Positions 1 to 7,795 of a DNA stretch of 64,000 nt are shown here, in pieces. Both the position numbers and the translations under genes were made by a program. The stretch is taken from assembly GCF_042660705.1 (NCBI RefSeq), contig NZ_JBHSUQ010000001.1; one strand, written 5' to 3'. The notes under the pieces were generated by a model. The model was not told the origin of the DNA. It ran no database searches and was given only the letters and a program-made list of their open reading frames with translations. Within the stretch, counting starts at the first letter, position 1, and every line of letters starts with the position of its first letter. Source of the DNA: Undibacterium_A arcticum. Its GTDB lineage: Bacteria; Pseudomonadota; Gammaproteobacteria; Burkholderiales; Burkholderiaceae_D.

Positions 1-145
1 TGCCGCTATATAAAGGCCCCTGAGCGAGGTTGACTTCCGGCACCGCGGCAGTTGCCGTTTGCGCCAGCACCAGGCTCAACGCGAGCCCCGTCGATACGGC
101 GACCCGCTTGAATGACTTAGGCATTGGTATGGCTCCGAACATCAT
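1..145 (-). CDS. pilY1: PilY1, type IV pilus tip/biogenesis protein (N-terminus only, runs off the window)
   Basis: Only the first ~48 codons are present. The ATG at 145 (alternatives at 142 and 124) leads into MPKSFKRV, a hydrophobic stretch and an Ala-rich cleavage region (a Sec signal peptide), followed by VPEVNLAQGPLYSG, the mature start I expect for PilY1. PilY1 is a large secreted, C-terminally beta-propeller protein at the pilus tip that controls extension and retraction. It is the last visible gene of pilV-pilW-pilX-pilY1. As read, the frame is continuous with pilX and there is no stop between them. A T-run indel at 165-167 would restore a pilX TGA at 144-142 overlapping the pilY1 ATG, as at the two upstream junctions. 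Partial because of the window edge. Confidence 0.85.
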   Translation of the reverse strand, partial: MMFGAIPMPKSFKRVAVSTGLALSLVLAQTATAAVPEVNLAQGPLYSG

Positions 146-823
146 GGCTTGTCGACCTTGCGATAAACTCTGCAAAACGACGCGGGTCGTATCGCGCGCG
201 CCGAATCCCATCGCGGTGACGCGATAAAAGAAAGTTGCCTGGGCGCTGGCATCCTCGCCGGCAGCCTTGTAATTGACCACCTCGATCAGGTAGCGCGGCA
301 GTTTGCTGCTGAGCTGGCCATTCCCAACTTGCATGGTCTGACCGGTGAATTTGCCGTAAGGGACGGTCCTGGTCGAGCTTGAACCGGTGTCGGTAAAATC
401 GACCTTCAACCAGACGGGCGTTGCACCTGCCACTGCCGTAGTGCAAAGACCCAGATAGGTGTTGGTCGCTCCCTGGCCACAATCGGCGTCGAAATTGGCC
501 AGTACCGGTTTTTCGGAAAAGGTGCTGCTGCGCGAACTGGTGTCGGTGGAATTTTCGATATCCATCTCGGCATCCTGCAGCGCCGCCTCGGCGGCCTGGA
601 AGGCGATCTGCCGGTCACGGTCGTTGCGCGATGCTTTTTCACTCTGCAACGCCATCTGCGCAGCCGAGATACCGAGCAGCAGTACCGCAATCAGCATCAA
701 AAGGGACACGATCAGCGATGCGCCACGTTGCCTGAAACGAATCGGCGCGAGCCGCCCGACCGGCATGGCGGACGAACGAGATGGTCGTCCTGCTTCCATT
801 TGTGCTCTGGTTCGTGCTGTCAT
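142..823 (-). CDS. pilX: PilX, minor type IV pilin (probable frameshift near its 3' end)
   Basis: About 226 residues. A charged N-terminus ending RFRQRGASL is followed by a hydrophobic helix (IVSLLMLIAVLLLGISAAQM) and an RDRQIAFQAAEAALQDAE segment, the usual N-terminal pattern of PilX. The C-terminus reads FFYRVTAMGFGARDTTRVVLQSL. PilX sits with PilV and PilW in the minor-pilin priming complex in the inner membrane. The ATG at 823 overlaps the pilW TGA (ATGA). In the sequence as given the frame does not stop but runs straight into PilY1. Shifting frame at the short T run (plus strand 165-167) gives YRKVDKP and a TGA at 144-142 that overlaps the pilY1 ATG. I therefore believe the fusion is artefactual. 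Confidence 0.8.
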
Positions 824-1872
824 TTTCCGCTACCCTCGGCCTGATTGCGGAACTGGATGTCCGCGAGGAACAACTTTCTGTATCGGTTTCTGGTCGCCGT
901 CGGTAGCTCGGCTTCCTTGATCAACGTGCCGGTGTCGGCTGCGGCATTGCCCGTGCTGTAGTCCGAACCGAACAGATCGTAGGTCTGGTTCAGTACATCG
1001 TTGCGAGACTTGTTTGTCCCGCGCAGCAGCAGCGCGACCTTGATCGCGACCACTCTCTTCCAGTTGGTTCTCTTGTTTTTATCGATCGCCTGGGCCGCCG
1101 CATCGGCGCCATCCAGCGACAGCTTGTCGTCCAAAGCGTTGATGGCTGTCGCGGTGACGAACTGGTTCGGGATCCTGTCACCCTCGCCAGGTTTAGCGCC
1201 ATCGGTATCCAGGCCGTACAGCACCTGAAAGGATTCGACCCCGCGCGCCACCGCCACCGATGCCCATGTACCGCCGCCGTCCGGATAATATTTGCAGCGC
1301 AGCTCGGGTTCTCCGCCTGTGTCCTTGACGACATAGAAAATGCTCCAGCCGCGATCCTGCTCGGCGGTACTTTGGGAGGCTGGCGCGGAAATGCCAAAAC
1401 CGGCGCAGTCGATCATTCCATTGTCGGGTTTGCCAGCCGGGCCGGAACCGAAGAATCGGATTCCCAACACATCGCTGCCATTGACCACGGCGGTCGCGCC
1501 TGTCAATGGAGAATCGATGGCGGTGGTCGTATCTTTCAAGCTGCTGGCATCCAGGCCGGCAATATTGGCGCTCATCTTGGGCAGCGTCAGGATCGGCGCG
1601 CCACCTTCGCCGGTGTCCCAGTTTTCGTAGGCGCCCTGACGCGCCGCGCGGTTGATCAGCTCCAGCGCGTAGTTGGCCGTATCCCGCACCTTGGCACTGT
1701 CGTCTTGACCGGTGTAGGCGGATTTGCTCGACACGAGCAATGCCGTCGCAGCCAGCACCACCAACATGCCCAGCGTGATCGAGATCATCAGTTCGACCAG
1801 GGTCAGGCCGGACTGTCCGTTGCGCGTCACGAGGACGCAACTTCGCTTGCCGTTTGATGGAAGTCGCGTCAT
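820..1872 (-). CDS. pilW: PilW, minor type IV pilin
   Basis: A 350-residue protein with a type III (prepilin) signal: the leader ends QSG and is followed by LTLVELMISITLGMLVVLAATALLV, with the conserved Glu at position 5 of the mature protein. PilD would cleave after Gly and methylate the new N-terminus. The rest is a periplasmic PilW-type domain. It belongs to the minor-pilin set that initiates pilus assembly. The start at 1872 overlaps the pilV stop and its TGA overlaps the pilX start, so the genes are translationally coupled. No oddities seen. Family assignment rests on the N-terminal motif, length and gene order. Confidence 0.9.
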   Translation of the reverse strand: MTRLPSNGKRSCVLVTRNGQSGLTLVELMISITLGMLVVLAATALLVSSKSAYTGQDDSAKVRDTANYALELINRAARQGAYENWDTGEGGAPILTLPKMSANIAGLDASSLKDTTTAIDSPLTGATAVVNGSDVLGIRFFGSGPAGKPDNGMIDCAGFGISAPASQSTAEQDRGWSIFYVVKDTGGEPELRCKYYPDGGGTWASVAVARGVESFQVLYGLDTDGAKPGEGDRIPNQFVTATAINALDDKLSLDGADAAAQAIDKNKRTNWKRVVAIKVALLLRGTNKSRNDVLNQTYDLFGSDYSTGNAAADTGTLIKEAELPTATRNRYRKLFLADIQFRNQAEGSGK

Positions 1873-2474
1873 TTTGTGTAGGACTCGATAGTGATCGCCA
1901 CGGCTGGAGGATATTTGCCGTCGCCATTGGAGCTGCCGTCGGCGTTTTTGCCTTTGCCGTTCCAGCCGACCTTGATCACCATGGGATCAGTGGTTTTGTT
2001 GGACGCCGTCGCCGCGCACCAGGCAAGCGTGCCTTTGGCGCTGTCCCACGGCTTTGCATCACGGCAGATCTCGACACGGCCCCCGGGCAGGACCGCCTTG
2101 ATGCGTTTTTTCCATTCGTACACATCGAAAGCTGCCATCTGGGCATCGCTGCACGCGGCGTTATAGCAGTTCGCGGCAGGCGCAGTTGGCGCAGTATCGT
2201 TGACCGAGTCGAATTTGACACCGAGGTAAGGATTGCTGGCGTCCGACTGATTCATCTGCTTGCCGTTGGCGCGCATTTTGTCGGCCATCTCCGTTGCAAG
2301 CTGTACCGCAAGCGATTGCGCGCCCGATTGCTGGCCGGTGCGCATCGCCACCAACTGCATGCCGGCGGCACCGATCACGCCGAGCGCCAGCACGAATACC
2401 GATATCAAGACCTCGATCAGGGTGAAGCCGCCTTGCTGGCGGTTTTGTGGCTGGGTTTGTACTGGATTGCGCAT
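1869..2474 (-). CDS. pilV: PilV, minor type IV pilin
   Basis: 201 residues with a textbook prepilin N-terminus: short basic leader, GG, then FTLIEVLISVFVLALGVIGAAGMQL. PilV is a minor pilin that helps build the initiation complex under the pilus. It heads the visible pil operon: its TGA overlaps the pilW ATG by ATGA, and upstream lie about 160 bp with no gene before nrdR. fimT/fimU, often the first gene of such clusters, is absent from this position. Confidence is high from motif and neighbours. Confidence 0.9.
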   Translation of the reverse strand: MRNPVQTQPQNRQQGGFTLIEVLISVFVLALGVIGAAGMQLVAMRTGQQSGAQSLAVQLATEMADKMRANGKQMNQSDASNPYLGVKFDSVNDTAPTAPAANCYNAACSDAQMAAFDVYEWKKRIKAVLPGGRVEICRDAKPWDSAKGTLAWCAATASNKTTDPMVIKVGWNGKGKNADGSSNGDGKYPPAVAITIESYTK

Positions 2475-2563
2475 GACACACCGATCACGGTATTTAAGTG
2501 ACGGCAGTGTAGTTTATTTATGGCAACTTAATGGCACCGCTCACCCGTCAAATATCACAGGTT

Positions 2564-2583
2564 GTCTGATGTCCAAATCAGAC
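2564..2583. repeat. Short perfect inverted repeat between pilV and nrdR
   Basis: GTCTGAT and ATCAGAC separated by six bases, in the gap between nrdR and pilV (both minus strand). There is no U-tract on the transcribed strand, so it is not a clear terminator; it could be a regulator site or a weak hairpin upstream of pilV. Confidence 0.4.
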
Positions 2584-2635
2584 GAAGTAATTGCGGAGTA
2601 ACTGAGGATGTAAGCCGGGCTCGAACCGGCCCTGG

Positions 2636-3104
2636 CTACTGGGTGGGAGGCTTGCGCTCCTGGTCAACCTCTTCAATCGCGTCCTGGAACTCGGCCACAT
2701 CCTCAAAGCTCTTGTATACAGAGGCAAAGCGGATATAGGCGATCTTGTCGAGTCGTTTCAGCTCGCGCATCACCAGTTCGCCGATGACGCCGGAATTGAC
2801 TTCGCGTTCGCCGCTGGAGCGCAGCTTGTCTTCGATGTGGTGGATGGCGGTGTCGAGCGCAGCGGCTGATACCGGGCGCTTGCGCAGTGCCAGCATCAGG
2901 CTGGCGCGCAGTTTGGTTTGATCGAACTCGGTGCGGCTGCCGTTTCTTGACGATGACGGGCATCGCCAGTTCGATCCGCTCAAAGGTGGTAAAGCGCTTG
3001 TCGCAGCTGACGCAGCGGCGACGGCGACGGATGCTGTCGCCCTCTTCCGAGACGCGGGTGTCGAGAACCTGGGTGTCTTCGTGCTGGCAGAACGGACATT
3101 TCAT
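2636..3104 (-). CDS. nrdR: NrdR, ribonucleotide reductase repressor (frameshifted as read)
   Basis: NrdR binds ATP/dATP through an ATP-cone and represses nrd genes at NrdR boxes. The ATG at 3104 begins MKCPFCQHEDTQVLDTR with zinc-ribbon Cys pairs (CPFC, CVSC) and RRRRRC. The ATP-cone (GSRTEFDQTKLRASLMLALRKRP to the AYIRFASVYKSFEDVAEF end) lies in another frame. The switch is at the run at plus 2943-2945, where MPVIVKK should continue into NGSRTEF. The two halves together give the expected ~150 residues with no other damage, so a homopolymer sequencing error is the likely cause. It lies downstream of glyA on the same strand, a common betaproteobacterial arrangement. Confidence 0.88.
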
Positions 3105-3142
3105 CGCGATGGGTAATGCGTAGTGGTGCTTGCAAGGTGGTC

Positions 3143-3182
3143 AGCCAAGGGCCGGCGCCTGGCAAGGCGCCGGCCCTTGGCT
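3143..3182 (-). terminator. Strong GC-rich hairpin between glyA and nrdR
   Basis: Perfect 17-bp inverted repeat (arms 3143-3159 and 3166-3182) around the six-base loop TGGCAA, just past the glyA stop. It has no U-tract, so it may stabilise the glyA mRNA or act as a partial or Rho-aided terminator before nrdR. Confidence 0.6.
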
Positions 3183-3218
3183 GGGCTGTACTTCAGACCG
3201 AACTACTTACCTACCGAT

Positions 3219-4463
3219 TCAGGCATAGACCGGGAACGCGTCGGTCATTTTCTTGACTTCGGCCTTCACGCGCTCGATGGTGGCCTCGTCGTGCGGGTTG
3301 TCGAGCACGTCAGCGATCAGGTTGCCGACCTTGGTCGCTTCCGCTTCCTTGAAGCCGCGGGTGGTCATGGCCGGGCTGCCGAGACGGATGCCACTGGTGA
3401 CGAATGGCTTTTCAGGATCGTTCGGGATCGAGTTCTTGTTGCAGGTGATGTGGGCCGAGCCGAGGATCGCTTCGGCCGCCTTGCCGGTGATGTTCTTGGC
3501 ACGCAGGTCGACCAGCATCACGTGCGATTCGGTGCGGCCGGAGATGATGCGGAGACCGCGCGCGATCAGTGCCTTGGCCAGCGCGTCGGCGTTTTTCACG
3601 ACTTGCTGCTGGTATTCCTTGAATTCCGGGGTCAAGGCTTCCTTGAACGCGACTGCCTTGCCGGCGATCACGTGCATCAGCGGGCCGCCTTGGATGCCGG
3701 GGAAAATCGCCGAGTTGATGGCTTTTTCATGCTCGGCCTTCATCAGGATGATGCCGCCACGCGGGCCGCGCAACGATTTGTGCGTGGTCGAGGTGACGAA
3801 GTCGGCGTGCGGCACCGGGTTCGGATAGACGCCAGCGGCGATCAGACCGGCGTAGTGCGCCATGTCGACCATGAAGTAGGCTCCAATCTCTTTCGCCACT
3901 TTGGCGAAACGTTCGAAGTCGATGCGCAGCGCGTAGGCGGAGGCGCCGGCGATGATCAGCTTCGGCTTCTTCTCGCGCGCCAGCCGTTCCATCGCGTCGT
4001 AGTCGATCTCTTCCTTGTCGTTCAGGCCATAGGAAACCACGTTGAACCATTTGCCGGACATATTGAGCGGCATGCCGTGGGTCAGGTGGCCGCCTTCGGC
4101 CAGCGACATGCCCATGATGCTGTCGCCCGGTTTGAGCATCGCGAAGAACACGCCCTGGTTCGCTTGCGAGCCGGAGTTCGGCTGCACGTTGGCGGCTTCG
4201 GCGCCGAACAATTGCTTGAGGCGGTCGATCGCCAGTTGCTCGACGACGTCGACGTATTCGCAGCCGCCGTAGTAGCGCTTGCCGGGATAGCCTTCCGCGT
4301 ATTTGTTAGTCAGTTGCGAGCCTTGCGCTTCCATCACGGCCGGCGAGGTGTAGTTCTCGGACGCGATCAGCTCGATATGCTCTTGCTGGCGAACGTTTTC
4401 CTGTTGGATCACGGCCCACAAATCGGGGTCGACATTGGCGAGGGTATGGTTTTTTGCGAACAT
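3219..4463 (-). CDS. glyA: Serine hydroxymethyltransferase
   Basis: 414 residues from the ATG at 4463, preceded by TTTGGAG. It converts serine and tetrahydrofolate to glycine and 5,10-methylene-THF (PLP enzyme, cytoplasm). Visible marks: ELIASENYTSPAVMEAQGS, NKYAEGYPGKRYYGGCEYVD, the folate/PLP region DMAHYAGLIAAG, and the PLP-lysine motif TSTTHKSLRGPRGG. The open frame continues upstream to 4787, but that part is the riboswitch leader and is not coding. Its leader carries a ZTP riboswitch and terminator (4561-4722), so expression should rise when ZTP/ZMP accumulates, i.e. when 10-formyl-THF is short. nrdR follows on the same strand. Confidence 0.97.
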   Translation of the reverse strand: MFAKNHTLANVDPDLWAVIQQENVRQQEHIELIASENYTSPAVMEAQGSQLTNKYAEGYPGKRYYGGCEYVDVVEQLAIDRLKQLFGAEAANVQPNSGSQANQGVFFAMLKPGDSIMGMSLAEGGHLTHGMPLNMSGKWFNVVSYGLNDKEEIDYDAMERLAREKKPKLIIAGASAYALRIDFERFAKVAKEIGAYFMVDMAHYAGLIAAGVYPNPVPHADFVTSTTHKSLRGPRGGIILMKAEHEKAINSAIFPGIQGGPLMHVIAGKAVAFKEALTPEFKEYQQQVVKNADALAKALIARGLRIISGRTESHVMLVDLRAKNITGKAAEAILGSAHITCNKNSIPNDPEKPFVTSGIRLGSPAMTTRGFKEAEATKVGNLIADVLDNPHDEATIERVKAEVKKMTDAFPVYA

Positions 4464-4560
4464 GAATAACTCCAAACGATAATGAGACAAATGCGAGACA
4501 AATGCGTTGCACTGCATGACAGCTAGGTGAGCAAGCGTTTGCCAGAATCGAATGAGGGCC

Positions 4561-4611
4561 AAATAAGAGAAGACAGGCAGCCTCAGTCGTGCGCTTCCAT
4601 TTGTGGCTGCC
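4561..4611 (-). terminator. Intrinsic terminator of the glyA riboswitch expression platform
   Basis: On the minus strand the 3' end of the aptamer (GGCAGCC, 4611-4605) pairs with GGCTGCC (4582-4576), followed by the U-rich TGTCTTCTCTTATTT. The 5' arm overlaps the conserved CCTGGGCA of the ZTP aptamer, so ligand binding would prevent terminator formation and switch glyA on. Confidence 0.75.
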
Positions 4612-4722
4612 CAGGCGAACGGCTGAAGAAATCTCACGTTCCCCGATGGATCTCCATCTTGTCGCCGGGATGCTGGTTGGTGCTGATCACCGACCCCGAC
4701 TTTTTCGCCAGTCACGTGAGAC
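4605..4722 (-). promoter_or_regulatory. ZTP (pfl) riboswitch aptamer
   Basis: Minus-strand RNA upstream of glyA. It contains the conserved blocks of the pfl/ZTP class: CACGTGACTGGCG (4719-4707), a variable arm, CATCGGGGAACGTGAG, then CCGTTCGCCTGGGCA next to the terminator. P1 forms between TCTCACGT (4721-4714) and ACGTGAGA (4639-4632). This class senses ZMP/ZTP, purine intermediates that build up when folate one-carbon units run short, and glyA is a known target gene. Assignment is by recalled consensus; a covariance search against the Rfam ZTP model would settle it. Confidence 0.9.
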
Positions 4723-5114
4723 GAAATAGAGCGCAGATTGTAAGGGAATGGCCGGATTTGGGCAAGACTGTGCTGCCGCACTGCCATTCGACCTCTTTTT
4801 GACGTTGCAGGTCCGTTCGCGATTCATAAATATACTACTCCTTGTATTTTTTAAAGCGCAATGAATCCGTGCTGTAATGATGCACTTTGGCCATATACTC
4901 CCTAAAATTTTGCATATGCAGCGCGGCAGATGATGCCTGTTTCTCCCGTGCATTACTGGCATCGGAAGCAGGCTGGCGCTTTGGGCTACAATTTCGGCTC
5001 GCATTGCAAGGGGGCAACCGATGATCGCCTTCATTGACAACATAAAGAATACCCTTCCATGCGCGGACGCCGATGTTCACCGCACCACCCACCCGCTCAA
5101 TTTAACCCACTGCA
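4723..5114. other. Divergent intergenic region glyA / ybgC
   Basis: About 390 bp without a supported gene. It must hold the glyA promoter and the ybgC-tol promoter. It contains two copies of a TATACTCC-type motif (near 4831-4841 and 4894-4902) next to AT-rich runs, shared with other gaps in this window (see findings). No RNA gene recognised. Confidence 0.5.
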
Positions 5115-5515
5115 ATGTCCCCTGACTTCACCTGGAATATCCGCGTCTATTACGAAGATACCGACACCGGCGGTGTGGTGTTTACGCCAATTACCTCAAA
5201 TTCTTCGAGCGCGCCCGCACCGAGTGGCTGCGCGCTGCCGGCGTCGGACAGCAAGCCTTATCCGAAACCCACGGCGTGATGTTCATCGTCAAAAGTACCG
5301 CGGTGGACTACCATGCGCCGGCCCGGCTCGACGATTTGCTCACCGTCACCGTGGTGGTCGAAAAGCTAGGCCGCGCCTCGGTCCAGTTCATGCAGCAGGC
5401 GTGGCGCGGCGAACAACTGCTCAGTTCGGGCCGCATCAAGGTCGGTTGCGTCGATGTCAACAGCTTTCGCCCCAGCCCGATTCCGGCTGAAGTTGTAACA
5501 AAAATTGAGAATTGA
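5115..5515 (+). CDS. ybgC: YbgC-type acyl-CoA thioesterase (frameshifted as read)
   Basis: 4-hydroxybenzoyl-CoA thioesterase (hotdog) family, first gene of the tol-pal cluster. The ATG at 5115 gives MSPDFTWNIRVYYEDTDTGGVVF, with the catalytic Asp of the YxDTD motif. The frame then breaks at the TTT run 5181-5183. In the next frame the protein continues YANYLKFFERARTEWLR, GVMFIVKSTAVDYHAPARLDD and ends near VVTKIEN at 5515, about 133 residues in all, the normal length. One missing T explains everything. YbgC acts on short acyl-CoAs or acyl-ACP at the inner membrane and is linked to phospholipid synthesis near the Tol complex. Confidence 0.85.
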
Positions 5516-5684
5516 TACGTGCTCAGAAAAACATAGTTATGCTACCGAAGCACCCAATGTCGTCTGCAGCGGCCTGCAGCGTGCCTTTCCGACGATGCCC
5601 AACACCTGGCATCACCAGCCACCCGGATCCCGCGGTTACAATTGACCGCTTACAATAGACCCGCAGCCACCACACCACAGACCG

Positions 5685-6374
5685 ATGACCGTCACCCAAG
5701 ACCTTTCCTTCCTATCCCTCATCACCAATGCATCGGTGATCGTGCAACTGATCCTGGCCCTGCTGCTCGGCGTGTCGCTCACCAGCTGGACCTACATCTT
5801 CCGCAAGATGTTCACGATCAAGTCGGCGCGCATCCAGACTGAAGAATTCGAGCGTACCTTTTGGTCCGGCGGCAATCTGCATGCGCTGTATCAGAACGCC
5901 ACCAGCAACCGCCATAAGAACGGCGCGCTGGAACGTATTTTCGAATCGGGCATGGCTGAATTCATCAAGGTCAAGGCGACGTACCCCAACAAGGATGCGG
6001 CCGACCAAGGCGCGATGCTGGACGGCGCGCGGCGAGCGATGCGGGCCGCCTACCAGCGCGAGATGGATCGACTCGACGCGCATCTGGCATTTCTGGCGTC
6101 GGTCGGCTCGGTGTCGCCGTATGTCGGCCTGTTTGGCACCGTCTGGGGCATCATGAATGCCTTCCGCGGCCTGTCCAATGTGCAGCAGGCGACGCTGGCC
6201 GCAGTGGCACCAGGCATCGCCGAAGCGCTGGTGGCAACCGCGATCGGTCTGTTCGCCGCGATCCCTGCGGTGGTCGCCTACAATCGTTTTACGCACGATA
6301 TCGACCGGCTGTCGATCCGCTTCGAAAGCTTCGTCGAAGAATTCTCCAACATCCTGCATCGGCAGGCGCGGTAA
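5685..6374 (+). CDS. tolQ: TolQ, proton channel subunit of the Tol-Pal system
   Basis: 229 residues with three membrane helices (about residues 12-34, 133-155 and 168-190) in the ExbB/TolQ/MotA pattern. The conserved VGLFGTVWGIMNAF and the Pro/Ala-rich third helix GIAEALVATAIGLFAAIPAVVAYN are present. With TolR it forms the inner-membrane motor that uses proton motive force to energise TolA, needed for outer-membrane constriction at division. tolR follows after 9 bp. Confidence 0.96.
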   Translation: MTVTQDLSFLSLITNASVIVQLILALLLGVSLTSWTYIFRKMFTIKSARIQTEEFERTFWSGGNLHALYQNATSNRHKNGALERIFESGMAEFIKVKATYPNKDAADQGAMLDGARRAMRAAYQREMDRLDAHLAFLASVGSVSPYVGLFGTVWGIMNAFRGLSNVQQATLAAVAPGIAEALVATAIGLFAAIPAVVAYNRFTHDIDRLSIRFESFVEEFSNILHRQAR

Positions 6375-6383
6375 GGTACAGCG

Positions 6384-6826
6384 ATGGGCTCCTTCAATTC
6401 AGGTTCGATGCGCAGCGGACGAACCCGCAAGTTCAAGTCCGAAATCAACGTCGTGCCCTATATCGACGTGATGCTGGTGCTGCTGATCATCTTCATGGTG
6501 GCGGCGCCGATCACCAATCCGGGCGTGATCAACCTGCCGACCGCCGCCAAGACGGCACTGCCGCCGACCGAATATATCGAGATCACGCTAAAACCCAATA
6601 CCACCGCCACCATCGGCATTACGGGGAAAAAGGCCGCTCTGGCAAACCAGAAAGCGCCGCCGGCCGTGCACTGCTGATGCAAAAACTGCGCGCGCTGCAC
6701 GAGGCCGATGACGAGCTACCGGTGATGATCTCGGCCGATCGCGACATCAAATACGATGAGGTGATCCAGGTCATCTCGGAGGCCAAAAAATTGGGTATCA
6801 ATCGCGTCGGGCTAGCCACCAAGTGA
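6384..6826 (+). CDS. tolR: TolR, ExbD-family motor subunit (frameshifted as read)
   Basis: Begins MGSFNSGSMRSGRTRKFKSEINVVPYIDVMLVLLIIFMVAAP, a single helix with the conserved Asp (YIDVMLVLL) that carries protons. The frame as read stops at 6677. A shift at the GGGG/AAAAA run 6623-6631 restores KPESAAGRALLMQKLRALHEADDELPVMISADRDIKYDEVIQVISEAKKLG and a stop at 6826, giving a normal ~147-residue protein. Partner of TolQ; tolA begins 25 bp later. Confidence 0.88.
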
Positions 6827-6851
6827 TCGCCGCTGACCGAGCAATTGCGCA

Positions 6852-7793
6852 ATGAAGACTGTCCCGTATCCTTATTTTGTACCGGAAGAACCGGGCCGCT
6901 GGCGCGCGCTGGCACTGGCCGCGGCAATGCACGCGGCGCTGTTCGCGTTTCTGTGGATCGGCATTCGCTGGCAAAACGAGACCCCGGTCGCGATCGAGGC
7001 TGAAGTCTGGAGCCCGGACGTCCGCGAAGCAGCGCCACGCCCGCAACCGGAACCCGAAATAGTGACCAAACCAGCGCCGGTAGTGGAGCCACCGCCGGTG
7101 GTCAAGGAAATCCCGAAGCCGCAAGTCGTCGAGCCGCCAGTGCCGAAGCCGGACATCGCGCTGGAACAGGAGAAAAAGCGCAAGGAGCAGCAACGCAAGG
7201 AACGCGAGCGCGAACAGCAACAGGCTGAGCAGCAAAAACAACGCGAATTGCAAGCCGAACAGGATCGCAAGGACAAGATCAAGGCCGAAGCGAAGCAGCA
7301 GGCAGATCAGAAGGTGGCTCAAGAAGCGCAGGACAAGAAAAAGCTCGAAGCCGCCAAGAAAGCGGATGAAGATGCCAAGAAAAAGCGGGCTGCAGCGGAG
7401 GCGGCTGCCGACAAGAAACGGCACGATGAAGATATGAATCGCATCCTGGCGCAAGCTGGCGGCACCGGCGCCGCCACCAGCACCGGTACCGCCGCGCAAT
7501 CGCAGGGGCCGCGTGGCGACCCCAGTTATGCGCAGCGGGTGAGTGCCAAGATCAAGTCCAATATCAACTTCAACGCCGCCGAAGACTTGACCGGCAATCC
7601 CGCCGTAGAGTATGAGGTGGACTTGCTGCCCGACGGCTCGGTCGGCGGCATCCGCAAGACCAAACCGTCCGGCATACCCGGTTTCGACGAGGCGGTGCGG
7701 CGCGCCATTGAAAAATCGCAACCATATCCCAAGGATAAATCGGGTTCCGTACCGCGCGGTTTCCACGGGGTCCATCAGCTGAAAGATCAATAG
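6852..7793 (+). CDS. tolA: TolA, envelope-spanning Tol protein
   Basis: 313 residues. N-terminal anchor helix (ALALAAAMHAALFAFLWIGI), then a Pro-rich stretch, a long Lys/Glu/Gln/Ala helix (residues ~95-195), a Gly/Ala/Thr linker and a C-terminal TolA/TonB-like domain (YAQRVSAKIKSNINF ... VEYEVDLLPDGSVGGIRKTKPSGIPGFDEAVRRAIEKSQPYP). TolA couples the TolQR motor to Pal and TolB in the periplasm. It ends two bases before the tolB ATG. Confidence 0.95.
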   Translation: MKTVPYPYFVPEEPGRWRALALAAAMHAALFAFLWIGIRWQNETPVAIEAEVWSPDVREAAPRPQPEPEIVTKPAPVVEPPPVVKEIPKPQVVEPPVPKPDIALEQEKKRKEQQRKEREREQQQAEQQKQRELQAEQDRKDKIKAEAKQQADQKVAQEAQDKKKLEAAKKADEDAKKKRAAAEAAADKKRHDEDMNRILAQAGGTGAATSTGTAAQSQGPRGDPSYAQRVSAKIKSNINFNAAEDLTGNPAVEYEVDLLPDGSVGGIRKTKPSGIPGFDEAVRRAIEKSQPYPKDKSGSVPRGFHGVHQLKDQ

Positions 7794-7795
7794 TC

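Noticed and set aside
2614..2631. Terminator after nrdR
   Set aside because: GCCGG...CCGGC pairs only weakly and has no U-tract on the minus strand.
3123..4469. 448-codon plus-strand open frame opposite glyA
   Set aside because: It is antisense to a clear GlyA; its protein is Arg/Gly/Asp/Val-rich without motifs, typical of GC-rich antisense frames.
4464..4787. N-terminal extension of GlyA
   Set aside because: The open frame crosses the ZTP riboswitch and its terminator; the real start with RBS is at 4463.
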